From JABCYV01 sp963696025 (GTDB taxonomy: Bacteria; Acidobacteriota; Terriglobia; Terriglobales; Acidobacteriaceae), in contig CAVOII010000010.1 of the NCBI GenBank assembly GCA_963696025.1, positions 620,001 through 684,000 of the forward strand: a stretch of DNA of 64,000 nucleotides, given 5' to 3'. The position numbers and the translations under genes were made by a program. Positions 9,267 to 17,688 of this stretch are shown here, in pieces. The notes beneath the pieces are model-generated. The model saw only the letters and a program-made list of their open reading frames with translations, searched no databases and had not been told where the DNA came from. Positions within the stretch are counted from its first letter, which is position 1. The number at the start of each line of letters is the position of its first letter.

Positions 9267-9689
9267 TCAAGCCCAGAGACGCCCCATTGGCACATTCGTC
9301 CCGCTCTTTTGGCAGCGAGTCGGTCGACTCGCAAGCCGCTGCTCGATGCAGTTAATCTGGTTACGCAACCAGCCGGCGAGAGCTTCTTCTAACTCGAGCT
9401 GCGTGCCGCAGCGATAGAGAGAATCAATCGTTTCGTGCTTTTCGTTAAGCGGTATAAAGCGGCACGGGAAGTTCTCATTCTGCCACTCGTCGGGAACGAA
9501 CTTCATCAAGAGACACTCGCTGCACGGATGTGTCCGAGCGGGATCGCCCATGTTCGGACAACTAGGTGAGTCTTCGAAGATGTAAAAAGGACGCCACGGC
9601 GTACGGGGAGAGCGCCCGTAGCCTCCATCTTCGAGGAATTTCAGTTCAAACTTGAGTAGTTCCAGGATTTCGTGGTCATCGTGCGCCAT
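9267..9689 (-). CDS. Conserved hypothetical protein with cysteine cluster
   Basis: 140 aa, intact. I recall very similar small proteins in Acidobacteria, but no function. It starts MAHDDHEILELLKFELKFLE, followed by a P-R-T-P-W-R-P segment and a cysteine set: Cys in SPSCPNMGDPARTHPCSECL and in FPCRFIPLNE, plus an acidic helix ELEEALAGWLRNQ. Four closely spaced Cys suggest a metal site. It survives intact between two decayed genes and has a clear ATG start at 9689. Family membership is from memory. Confidence 0.65.
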   Translation of the reverse strand: MAHDDHEILELLKFELKFLEDGGYGRSPRTPWRPFYIFEDSPSCPNMGDPARTHPCSECLLMKFVPDEWQNENFPCRFIPLNEKHETIDSLYRCGTQLELEEALAGWLRNQINCIEQRLASRPTRCQKSGTNVPMGRLWA

Positions 9690-9833
9690 AGGTCACCTCT
9701 CGAGATGAGGTATCGCACGGTGCCGCTTGGGTTGCTATGATCGTGGTCACGGGGCTCGGTGACCGAAATCACGAGCGCTGGGGGCTCGCACGGGAGCGAG
9801 CTTGGGTGCCGTAATCCCGAGGAGTCTGCGGCG

Positions 9834-10660
9834 TCAGCCTGCGTCGCCGGTCACGAGGATCGCCTCTAGCATGCGTAAAGCCTTAAATCGTTCAGGGCGA
9901 TCCGTGGCTCCAGTCACGACCTCCACCAATTCCGCAAGCGCCACCCAATGCCGGCGGTGAGGAACCCGCTTGCCTGCCCGGATGTCTGAAGCCTAGGGTT
10001 CGCTCACCCCAAGTGCTGAACATATGCGCGCCTTCGCAACGCTCGCCAGGGCGGGCTAAACTCGTTTTACGTACACATCACGGGTGAGCCAACCGGGTAG
10101 GTCGGAAGGTTTCCAATTTTGAATGGCCCACTTGTGCTGCCGTTGTGTGGCTGACCGCTTCGCAAGGGATTCCGGTTGCTGTGCGCTCTTGCGACCTACA
10201 CGAAAGTTCTTACGCGTCGTCTGCTTCGCACAATTCGAGCAGACCTTTGTTCCCCACGAAATCTTGACTCCGCAATCGGAGCAGACATGTTCCGGTTTCG
10301 GCTGATTGACTGCAGGTACGGCGCTTCCTTTAACTGCCCGCCGATGGGTTTGGGTAAGCCTACTGGCTAACAGCAAACGAGGAAGCCTCGATGTAGGTTT
10401 GGAAATCGAGGACCAAAGTTCCTGAGCGACGTACTCCGCGACCGGAGCTACCAGCTTGCGCCACGTGTCTGCTGTTTCGGACAAACGGATGGCCAGGGCT
10501 GAAGCGAGACGACAATTGCCGTTGCGGTCCTCCCAGAATGATTGTCGGGTAAGTGGCTGGTAATGCGAGATTATCTGGTCGATCATTCGACAGACGCCTG
10601 GCACTCAGGTCGCTTCATCTTAAGGACGAGGCAAACCCTAGTCAATAAAGGAGAGTTCTC
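9834..10660 (-). pseudogene. Solitary cas1-like gene remnant with C-terminal zinc ribbon and HTH
   Basis: An open segment at 10056-10604 reads LTRQSFWEDRNGNCRLASAL, then ETADTWRKLVAPVAEYVAQ, a zinc ribbon CSDCG...CSNC and a C-terminal WLTRDVYVKRV. This order resembles the C-terminal half of Cas1-family proteins carrying a zinc-ribbon/HTH extension. Continuing in frame past TAG at 10056-10058 gives PALASVAKARICSALGVSEP, a second TAG (9993-9995), then KRVPHRRHWVALAELVEVV and a final stop at 9834-9836. Upstream, LVLKMKRPECQASVE is encoded one frame away (from 10583), which fits the conserved Cas1 segment before the open part. The N-terminal nuclease portion is missing and no CRISPR array is present. 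Confidence 0.6.
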
Positions 10661-10955
10661 GAACGAGCATGTCGGAACGCGTGTCCTTGAAAGCGGAGTT
10701 GTGGAGCTGGCTGCTGCGATTTCGATAACTCGCGGGTGGTCAGCCAACCGGAAGCTATCCATAAACGCCCCTAACCCAGCGAGCGCCCGCTGACAGCCGG
10801 GTGACGACACAACAGCAGGTCCCTCCACTCCACAGATTAACGTTTTGCGTGATCTGCTCTGGTCGGGATGACATAATTGATCTGAACATTCCCACTCAAG
10901 CCAAAAGCAACCTTGAGCGGGCCATCCGCCAATAGCATGGTCTTTACAAGGAATC
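10661..10955. other. Intergenic region upstream of the PerR-type gene
   Basis: About 295 bp between the cas1-like remnant and the operator of the peroxide regulator. I see no convincing gene in it; short open frames have no recognisable features. It may contain further decayed sequence of the remnant. Confidence 0.4.
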
Positions 10956-10975
10956 TTAGATTATATATAATCTAA
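10956..10975. promoter_or_regulatory. Perfect 20-bp palindrome, probable PerR/Fur-type operator
   Basis: TTAGATTATATATAATCTAA is identical to its reverse complement. It ends 7 bp before the ATG (10983) of the Fur/PerR-family gene, so a bound repressor would cover the promoter or ribosome-binding region. The A/T-rich inverted ATTATA...TATAAT core resembles PerR boxes (TTATAAT-n-ATTATAA in Bacillus). Autoregulation is inferred. Confidence 0.75.
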
Positions 10976-10982
10976 AGTATTG

Positions 10983-11405
10983 ATGGACACTGGGGCGATT
11001 AAACGGTCTTTGGAGGGCAGCGGGCTGCGGTGCACTGCGCAGCGCTACGCCGTGATGGCATTCTTGATGGACCACAAGGGGCATCCTACGGCGGCGGAAA
11101 TCTTCAAAGCCGTGAATCGCACGGATCCCCGCTCTTCCAGGGCCACAACTTATAACAATCTGCGGGACCTGGTGAAGGCGGGTTTGGTGCGGGAAGTGGC
11201 CGTCGAGGGCCGCGCCGGGCGGTTCGATCTGGAAGGCCTGCGGCACCACCACTTCATATGCGACCGCTGCGCCAATGTGGAGGACGTGGAGTGGTACGAC
11301 GTGCCCAAACCTGCCTCACGTTCTCTCGGCAAGCGAGTTGTTCGTGAATGCCAACTCATTTTCCGTGGGCTTTGCGCGAAGTGCGCTCAGCGTGCTTCCC
11401 GTTAG
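10983..11405 (+). CDS. perR: Fur-family peroxide sensor, PerR type
   Basis: 140 aa from the ATG at 10983 (a TTG lies one codon upstream). Winged-helix N-terminus (about 8-80) plus a dimerisation domain. Structural zinc cysteines are CDRC (93/96) and CAKC (131/134). All five residues that bind the regulatory metal in Bacillus PerR (H37, D85, H91, H93, D104) have counterparts at a constant offset: H34, D82, H88, H90 and D101; the Asp at the last position favours PerR over Fur. It is followed on the same strand by katG, a classical PerR target. A repressor released by metal-catalysed histidine oxidation is the expected mode; this is inferred from the family. Confidence 0.85.
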   Translation: MDTGAIKRSLEGSGLRCTAQRYAVMAFLMDHKGHPTAAEIFKAVNRTDPRSSRATTYNNLRDLVKAGLVREVAVEGRAGRFDLEGLRHHHFICDRCANVEDVEWYDVPKPASRSLGKRVVRECQLIFRGLCAKCAQRASR

Positions 11406-11532
11406 GTCAGGAGATGTGTGGATACTTTTGAACAGCCGACCAAGAAAGCGCGTCGGCACCTAATTGTGCGAACCGCAGTCTGATGGGTTCGTAGATCATC
11501 ACAGTTGTGAACTAATTCATAAGGGAAAGCAT

Positions 11533-13797
11533 ATGGAAAATCCAAAACATATGGAAAACACACTTGCCTCTTCATCGGGGACTGTTTCCCCCGAAGATCA
11601 GGGCAAAAACACGTCAACCGAATCCAAGTGCCCGTTCAACCACGGAGCCTCTGCTCCCACGAACCGCGAGTGGTGGCCGAATCAGGTGAACCTGAAGGTC
11701 CTGCACCAGCACTCAGAGCTGTCGGATCCGATGGGAAAAGAGTTCGACTACGCCAAGGAATTCAAGAGTCTCGATCTGAATGCTGTGATCAAAGACCTTC
11801 ATGCGCTCATGACCGACTCGCAGGATTGGTGGCCAGCCGACTTCGGGCACTACGGAGGGCTGTTCATCCGCATGGCGTGGCACAGTGCAGGCACGTACCG
11901 CGTCGGCGATGGCCGCGGCGGCGCTGGTGCTGGGCAGCAACGCTTCGCACCGCTCAATAGCTGGCCGGACAACGTGAACCTGGACAAGGCGCGCCGGCTG
12001 CTGTGGCCGATCAAGCAAAAATACGGCCGCAAAATCTCGTGGGCTGACTTGATGATTCTCGCCGGCAACGTCGCCCTCGAATCGATGGGCTTCAAGACAT
12101 TTGGTTTCGGTGGTGGACGCGCGGATGTATGGGAGCCCGAAGAGGTGAATTGGGGGCCGGAAGGCACGTGGCTGGCGGACGAGCGCTACAGCGGCGATCG
12201 TGATCTGCAGAATCCGCTTGGCGCGGTTCAGATGGGCCTGATTTACGTGAACCCGGAAGGGCCCAATGGAAAGCCGGATCCTGTCGCAGCGGCCAGGGAC
12301 ATTCGCGAAACGTTCAAGCGTATGGCCATGAACGACGAAGAAACAGTCGCACTGATTGCCGGCGGACATACATTCGGCAAAACCCACGGCGCTGCCGTTC
12401 CCGCTGACTACGTAGGGGCTGAACCAGAAGGTGCCGACATTCAGGACCAGGGCTTCGGGTGGAAGAATAAGTTTGGAAAAGGTTTTGGTGCTGACACCAT
12501 CGGCAGCGGTCTGGAAGTCATTTGGACGCAGACACCGACTAAGTGGAGTAACAACTTCCTCAACAACCTGTTTGGCTTCGAATGGGAACTGACCACGAGC
12601 CCAGCGGGCGCGCACCAGTGGGCGCCGAAAAATGGTGCAGGCAACGGCACGGCGCCGGATGCACACGATCCGTCGAAGCGTCATGCGCCATCCATGCTGA
12701 CCACTGACCTCGCGTTACGCTTCGATCCTGCCTATGAAAAGATTTCACGGCGCTTCCATCGGCATCCGGATCAGTTCGCCGATGCATTCGCGCGGGCGTG
12801 GTACAAGCTGACCCACCGCGACATGGGTCCGATCGTGCGGTATCTCGGGCCGCTGGTTCCGAAGGAGCAGCTGCCGTGGCAAGACCCGATTCCCGCTGTG
12901 AATCATCCGCTGGTCAACGAGCAGGACGTTGCTGCTCTGAAGGCGAAAATCCTCGCGTCTGGCCTGTCTATTTCCCAGTTGGTCTCGACGGCCTGGGCGT
13001 CGGCATCGACGTTCCGCGGCTCTGACAAGCGCGGTGGAGCGAACGGCGCGCGCATTCGCCTCGTGCCGCAAAGGTTCTGGGAAGTCAACCAGCCAACGGA
13101 ATTGGAGAAGGTGCTGCAGAAGCTGGAAGCAATCCAGAACGAGTTCAATGCTTCTGCGTCTGATGGGAAGAAAGTCTCGCTAGCGGATCTGATCGTTCTT
13201 GGCGGCGATGCGGCGATCGAGAAAGCCGCGAAAGACGCCGGAACCGACGTGAAGATCCCCTTCAAGCCGGGACGCATGGACGCGTCGCAGGAGCAAACTG
13301 ATATTGAATCCTTCGAGCCGCTCGAACCAAAAGCAGATGGATTCCGCAACTATTTGCGCGGCAAGCAGTGCTTGTCGGCTGAGGAGCTGCTGGTCGATAA
13401 GGCGCAATTGCTGAAGCTGACCGCGCCTGAGATGACGGTCCTCGTCGGTGGTCTGCGCGTTCTCGGGGCAAACACCGGTAATTCCAAGCACGGCGTCTTC
13501 ACCAGCAAGCCCGGCACGCTGACCAACGACTTCTTCGTCAACCTTCTCGACATGAGCACGCAATGGCAGCCGTCCAATCACTCCAATGGCTCTGGCGAGG
13601 TGTACGAGGGATGTGACCGCAAGACGAATCAGGTCAAGTGGACCGGGACCCGCGTAGACCTGATCTTCGGTTCGCACTCGCAGCTGCGTGCCCTCGCGGA
13701 AGTTTATGCGTGCGCGGACTCCAAGAAAAAGTTCGTGAAAGACTTCGTGGCGGCATGGAGCAAGGTCATGGACCACGATCGGTTTGATGTGGCCTGA
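11533..13797 (+). CDS. katG: Catalase-peroxidase
   Basis: 754 aa from the ATG at 11533, preceded by the purine-rich AAGGGAAAG at 11521-11529. A second ATG at 11551 is an alternative. It is a bifunctional haem enzyme degrading H2O2. Distal active-site residues are in FIRMAWHSAGTYR (Arg113, Trp116, His117), the proximal haem His in AGGHTFGKTHGA, and the Trp-Tyr-Met cross-link partners are present (Trp116, Tyr in GLIYVNPEG, Met in RMAMNDEET). Both KatG halves (active N-terminal, degenerate C-terminal) are full length. It follows the PerR-type gene by 127 bp; an imperfect dyad TCACAGTTGTGA at 11499-11510 lies in that gap. Confidence 0.97.
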   Translation: MENPKHMENTLASSSGTVSPEDQGKNTSTESKCPFNHGASAPTNREWWPNQVNLKVLHQHSELSDPMGKEFDYAKEFKSLDLNAVIKDLHALMTDSQDWWPADFGHYGGLFIRMAWHSAGTYRVGDGRGGAGAGQQRFAPLNSWPDNVNLDKARRLLWPIKQKYGRKISWADLMILAGNVALESMGFKTFGFGGGRADVWEPEEVNWGPEGTWLADERYSGDRDLQNPLGAVQMGLIYVNPEGPNGKPDPVAAARDIRETFKRMAMNDEETVALIAGGHTFGKTHGAAVPADYVGAEPEGADIQDQGFGWKNKFGKGFGADTIGSGLEVIWTQTPTKWSNNFLNNLFGFEWELTTSPAGAHQWAPKNGAGNGTAPDAHDPSKRHAPSMLTTDLALRFDPAYEKISRRFHRHPDQFADAFARAWYKLTHRDMGPIVRYLGPLVPKEQLPWQDPIPAVNHPLVNEQDVAALKAKILASGLSISQLVSTAWASASTFRGSDKRGGANGARIRLVPQRFWEVNQPTELEKVLQKLEAIQNEFNASASDGKKVSLADLIVLGGDAAIEKAAKDAGTDVKIPFKPGRMDASQEQTDIESFEPLEPKADGFRNYLRGKQCLSAEELLVDKAQLLKLTAPEMTVLVGGLRVLGANTGNSKHGVFTSKPGTLTNDFFVNLLDMSTQWQPSNHSNGSGEVYEGCDRKTNQVKWTGTRVDLIFGSHSQLRALAEVYACADSKKKFVKDFVAAWSKVMDHDRFDVA

Positions 13798-14522
13798 GCT
13801 CGACGAAAAAAGAGAGAAGATAGTCTGGGCCGACGTAATTGAAGTACACCAGGATAGTACACGGGACACCTCAAGGGGTTGCCACCCTCCAAGTGCGCAC
13901 GGGTATTGCGACGTAACGAATAGCAGTGGTGCTTCGCGCGCAACCGCGAGCGGATCTCTCCGCTGACAGCGCGAGTTTAGCCCACAAGACTTGGGGCATT
14001 CGGATAAAGAGCAGCAGCGCCTGACCGGCGCAATGCGCTCCGTTCATAAGACGACCGTCGATCTAGGAAAGGAGAGGGCTATCCCTATCCGGTTCACTCC
14101 CAGGCATTTGGTAAAATCGAGCGAGGAAAGATCGCCCCTAGCCTAGAGATCTTAATTCTACTGTCTGAGAAGTTTCGGAAGAGTGTGGATTGGATATTGC
14201 TAGGGGGTGGGAACTAGAGCACCTTCAAGACGTAGCCCTCGCCGTTCCAAGTTCCGAATCTTCTTTGCAGATCAGTGAACTGGAGGGCACGCGTCGATAC
14301 GATGCGAGAGTGTTGCTTTTCTCTGACCCTTCAGCGAACGTCCATCCTCCTTGCCCTTAGCTTTGGAAGATACACGTCTTCAGGGTTAAGAACGAATCGT
14401 TCAAGGGCTTGGTGATTCGGAATACAGCACTAGCGGAACCACGCGAGTTAACACCGGTAACGGCTAGCTTTAAGTAAACTGAAGAAGCCTGTGAACCTTC
14501 CCGCACCGGCGAGAGGTATTTT
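13798..14522. other. Intergenic region, no supported gene
   Basis: About 725 bp between katG and the frameshifted hypothetical gene. Stop codons are frequent in all frames and I recognise no RNA gene, repeat or protein fragment in it. The composition is somewhat less GC-rich than the flanking genes. Confidence 0.5.
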
Positions 14523-15536
14523 ATGTATCCACAGGCAAATTCAGACGGTTCCCCCCCAAATTACAAGTATCTCAGCGCAAAATAGAAGCCAACCGCCAAA
14601 ATTCCCACGCCTCAACCGGCCCGAAAACATTAGAAGGGAAGAGGAACTCCTCGCGTAATGCGCTCAAGCATGGCCTCTTCGCAGCCGAACTCGTAAGCAT
14701 CGCCCAGGGGGAAAGTCCGGAACGTTTCGGTCGCTTACTTCAAGACCTCTGGAATGAGTACGAACCGGTGGGCCGTATTGAGGGAATACTGGTCGAAAAA
14801 AATCGCAGCCTACTTGTGGAGGCAGTCGCGGATACTTCGTGCGGAGAACAGCGCGTCGTCCAAGGGCCTGGTCGCAGCGCAGAGAGAGGATATCAAGAAT
14901 TTCAATCAATTCACGATTGACCTCTTCGAGTGGAAGCGAATGCGGGCTGCACGCGAGCTCGGAAAATGGGGCACCACCACTCCTCCCGTGGAGGCGACAA
15001 TAAATCTTGGACGGACAGTTCGCGGAATTGAATTTGTTGTTCGTGCAGTCAAGTGGATCAAACAAGACATAGAAGGGACGGGACTATTGCCGGAGATACA
15101 AAGGGGGTTGCTGGTCGACTTTTTGGGCCCCGACTCGATTCTTCCCCAGCCTGAGAAAACTGCCGACGGCACAATCCCTGATGGGTTTGACATGAAAGCA
15201 TTCTTAATATTCTTGGATTTTAAGATTTCATGGATGGAACACATCAAAAACTGCATGGACGAGACGGACCACATCGATTTCGAAGCCGAAGTGCATCGTA
15301 GTAGCGTCCCGTTGGACTCAACGGAGAAGCTGGATCGTCGTGAGGCTCACTTCGAGCGTCAACTATATCGCGCCATGGCGGAACTGGACAGGCTTCAGAC
15401 GCAGAGGAGAGGTGAGAATGGGCCTCCACAAGCTACGAGTTCATCTCGCCCAGGAGCTCTAGCCGCGAGGGACTATTACGAAACGAAGCCAACAAGTACG
15501 TTTTCATCGCCGTGCCTCACGGTTCCAGAAATGTAA
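14523..15536 (+). pseudogene. Conserved 'RNALKHGLF' hypothetical gene with two homopolymer frameshifts
   Basis: An ATG at 14523 has a good ribosome site (GAGAGG, 14511-14516). The reading frame starts MYPQANSDGSPP, shifts at the C7 run 14551-14557, continues as KIEANRQNS...STGPKTLEG, RNALKHGLFAAELVS and LLQDLWNEYEP, then shifts at the A7 run 14796-14802 into KIAAYLWRQSRILRAEN to the stop at 15536. One missing C and one extra A would give a single ~337-aa protein. Proteins with the STGPKT.EGK..S.RNALKHGL signature are common, uncharacterised and often multicopy in Acidobacteria (from memory). Either it is a pseudogene or both indels are sequencing errors. Confidence 0.7.
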
Positions 15537-15632
15537 TCCCCGATTCCCGTCGCGTCTGTTAGGGCTACCTGAATCGAAGCGAACTTGCGAAACGAGGTTA
15601 ATAAATAAACGTACGTCATCGACCTACAATGT

Positions 15633-15821
15633 TTGCAGTGCCGAACTCCGAGTAATCACGCGGTTGCTCAGGAACTCAGACTCAGCGAACACACCATTAA
15701 GAAATATCACTTCCGCATCTTTGACAAACTGGGAATTTCCAGCGACGTGGAACTGGTGTTGTATGCTGTCAGCCACGGTGGCGCTCGCCAAGCCGAATGG
15801 ATCGCCGGCGCCGGAGCCTGA
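15633..15821 (+). pseudogene. LuxR-type HTH domain remnant
   Basis: About 62 residues: SNHAVAQELRLSEHTIKKYH, then FRIFDKLGISSDVELVLYAV. This is the C-terminal DNA-binding helix-turn-helix of NarL/LuxR-type response regulators. The receiver domain is absent; upstream sequence shows no homology and there is no strong start codon (TTG at 15633). It ends with a normal stop (RQAEWIAGAGA). Most likely a 5'-truncated response-regulator gene. Confidence 0.65.
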
Positions 15822-15907
15822 TGGAACGTTGGTTTCCAAAAAGTAACGAGTGAGACGCTCCCCAGCGCCCCACCCGTTTTTCGGACAAACTGCCTTCCGA
15901 ACATTTT

Positions 15908-16930
15908 CTACTTGAATCTAATCGCCCCAAACGTCCCCGCCAGGTTGTTGCTGGGACCGGCGGTGAAGAACAACTCGTTCTTGGCGCCATCGGTTGCGTT
16001 CCCACCGCCAAACAGAATTCCCCAGAGTTGGTCGATCCGCATCGCCTTGCCGTTGGTGTCTTTAATCGTGCCCACAAAATTGCCGTTGGCTATATTGAAC
16101 GCGTTAATGGTGCCGCTGTTCGTGTTGTTGGAGACCAGCAGCGCGTTGCTGAGCGGACCGAAGTTCTTCGGCGCCACCGCAAGACCCCAGGGCTGGTTCA
16201 GCGGTGCGCCTTGCGCTACACGCTTCATGTGGGTTCCGTCTTCGTCAAAGACGTCAACGAAACCGCCCGCAGCACCTGTCGCACTGGCAAATGTGACGTA
16301 AACCTGACCGTTGATGTCCTGGATGCCAAAAGGCGCAAATCCTGCAGGAACTGTAGTGTCGGTAAACGAAGTCACGAGAGTGAACTTATCGTCGTAAATA
16401 TCGACCTTGTTGTTCGCTTGATCGGCCACGAACAGAAAATTCGCCGTAGGCTTGCTGGTGATTGCCAGGCCGGTGAAAACAGAGCCCGGACTGTTCACCG
16501 CGATGATCGCATTGTTGCGATCGGACTGTGGGGCCCATCCGCTGATGGTCCCGTCCAGAGTGGCAAAGAGGAAGATCGACGCCCATCCTTTCACCTGAAA
16601 CTCCTTGGCATCCGGTGAGCCGTTGAAGACGATGCCGGTGGGAGAACCTGTGCCGGCGTCCTTGGCGGAAGGAATTTCCACTTCCAAGCCCTGTTTGACG
16701 CCGTTGGCCGTGTAGAGCGTGGACCAGCCCGAGTTGTTGTCACTGATCCAGAATGGGCCACCGGGAGGATAGACCAGGCCCCAGGCATTCACCAGCAGGG
16801 GATCGTCGTGGTGTGCCTGTCCTACCTGATTGGAAACGAGATTCGTGAGTTGATATTGTGCCAGGGCCACGCTGGAAGCAGACAGCAATGCGAGCCCGAG
16901 GCAAACCGCGAAAACGATTGTACGACGCAT
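15908..16930 (-). CDS. TIGR03118-family secreted beta-propeller protein
   Basis: 340 aa with a clear signal peptide (MRRTIVFAVCLGLALLSASS, cleavage near AQYQ). The mature part begins QLTNLVSNQVGQAHHDDPLLVNAWG and continues with FWISDNNSGWSTLY, PTGIVFN, KVDIYD and QPWGLAVAPKNFG, motifs I associate with the TIGR03118 family. It is probably a six-bladed propeller exported to the periplasm or outside. No enzyme activity is known. An AAAAGGAGAAT ribosome site precedes the start. It is monocistronic and convergent with the LuxR remnant. Confidence 0.8.
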   Translation of the reverse strand: MRRTIVFAVCLGLALLSASSVALAQYQLTNLVSNQVGQAHHDDPLLVNAWGLVYPPGGPFWISDNNSGWSTLYTANGVKQGLEVEIPSAKDAGTGSPTGIVFNGSPDAKEFQVKGWASIFLFATLDGTISGWAPQSDRNNAIIAVNSPGSVFTGLAITSKPTANFLFVADQANNKVDIYDDKFTLVTSFTDTTVPAGFAPFGIQDINGQVYVTFASATGAAGGFVDVFDEDGTHMKRVAQGAPLNQPWGLAVAPKNFGPLSNALLVSNNTNSGTINAFNIANGNFVGTIKDTNGKAMRIDQLWGILFGGGNATDGAKNELFFTAGPSNNLAGTFGAIRFK

Positions 16931-17272
16931 AGGGATTCTCCTTTTTATAGGGCGAGTTCGAGGCAGTCAGCGCTCGATGTTATCTGCAGGTGAGAAGCAT
17001 ATTCTCGTTCACCTGCGAAACCCATGCTAGGCGGGGCGCAATCGTGCGGTTGTCAAGGAAGTGTCACGTGTTTGTTAAATGGTGTCACCGCGAGCTGTGG
17101 GTGACTAATCATTTTCAGAAAGGCTCGGGAAGGACAACTTCAAAGCTCAATCTCGAACCTGCAGGAATCTTTCTACTCACTTGCGCTGCGCGTGAGATGG
17201 AGACAATATTTTGTTCTTGCGTGTCAGCACGGGCGGGACGCCCGCGCCTACATTGAGCTCAAGAGGGAGCCT
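16931..17272. other. Intergenic region with interspersed repeat
   Basis: About 340 bp between divergent genes. It contains the CAGCACGGGC...CGCCTACAT repeat at 17225-17253. The remainder shows no gene. An ATG at 17192 is in frame with the downstream small gene, but using it would make the repeat part of the protein. Confidence 0.5.
17225..17253 (+). repeat. Interspersed GC-rich palindrome 'CAGCACGGGCGG..CCGCGCCTACAT', copy 1
   Basis: CAGCACGGGCGGGACGCCCG followed by CGCCTACAT contains the dyad GGGCG-GGA-CGCCC. A near-identical copy (CAGCACGGGCGGCGACGCCC followed by GCGCCTACAT) occurs at 63467-63496. Both lie in short gaps directly upstream of genes. Confidence 0.75.
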
Positions 17273-17620
17273 TTGGAGAATTTATTTTGTCTGCGCTGTA
17301 ATCGCGAAATAGAGGCAGGACACAAGTCGGTCGCTGTATACATGTTCGCGCAGACTGTGGGAGTGAGACCGCGGCAAAAATCCGCAGCCAAGCGGATTTG
17401 CTTTTGCCCGCAGTGCTCGGTTTCCCTCGCGATGGGGCCTCCACCGGAGGGCGCGCTCAACATTGCCGCCTGGAAGATGATTCGCGAGTTAGTCAGCGCC
17501 GACCCCGCCTTGAACCAGGCAGCCTGGGAGAATCTGCGAGGAGTTATCGGTTTGCTTCCTCCCAGTGAAAACGACGGCCGCACTCGCGCGACTGGGACGG
17601 ATGGCTACTTCGAGTTCTGA
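17273..17620 (+). CDS. Small cysteine-rich (zinc-ribbon-like) hypothetical protein
   Basis: 115 aa if started at TTG 17273, which has the ribosome site GAGGGAG about 5 nt upstream; the alternative ATG at 17192 would translate an intergenic repeat. It contains two C-x-x-C pairs, FCLRCNREIEAG and FCPQCSVSLAMG, which could hold one zinc. A helical C-terminus follows (AAWKMIRELVSADPALNQAAWENLR). I do not recognise a family. It converges on the TonB receptor with a shared terminator hairpin between. Confidence 0.6.
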   Translation: MENLFCLRCNREIEAGHKSVAVYMFAQTVGVRPRQKSAAKRICFCPQCSVSLAMGPPPEGALNIAAWKMIRELVSADPALNQAAWENLRGVIGLLPPSENDGRTRATGTDGYFEF

Positions 17621-17644
17621 AATAAAAATCAGAAATAAAAAGGA

Positions 17645-17667
17645 CGGATGCGCCTAAAGCGCATCCG
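17645..17667 (-). terminator. Intrinsic terminator between convergent genes
   Basis: CGGATGCGC-CTAAA-GCGCATCCG forms a perfect 9-bp stem with a 5-nt loop. Read on the minus strand it is followed by TCCTTTTTATTT, so it should terminate the TonB-receptor transcript; on the plus strand no U-run follows directly. Confidence 0.75.
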
Positions 17668-17688
17668 CCATAAGAGAAGACGCGGCAG

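Noticed and set aside
11499..11510. TCACAGTTGTGA dyad upstream of katG as a second PerR site
   Set aside because: The sequence is only a 5-bp inverted arm and does not resemble the 10956-10975 palindrome; it is mentioned but not called as an operator.
11713..12684. Long open frame antisense to katG (323 aa)
   Set aside because: Typical shadow frame in GC-rich coding DNA; katG on the other strand is unambiguous and the antisense protein has no recognisable features.
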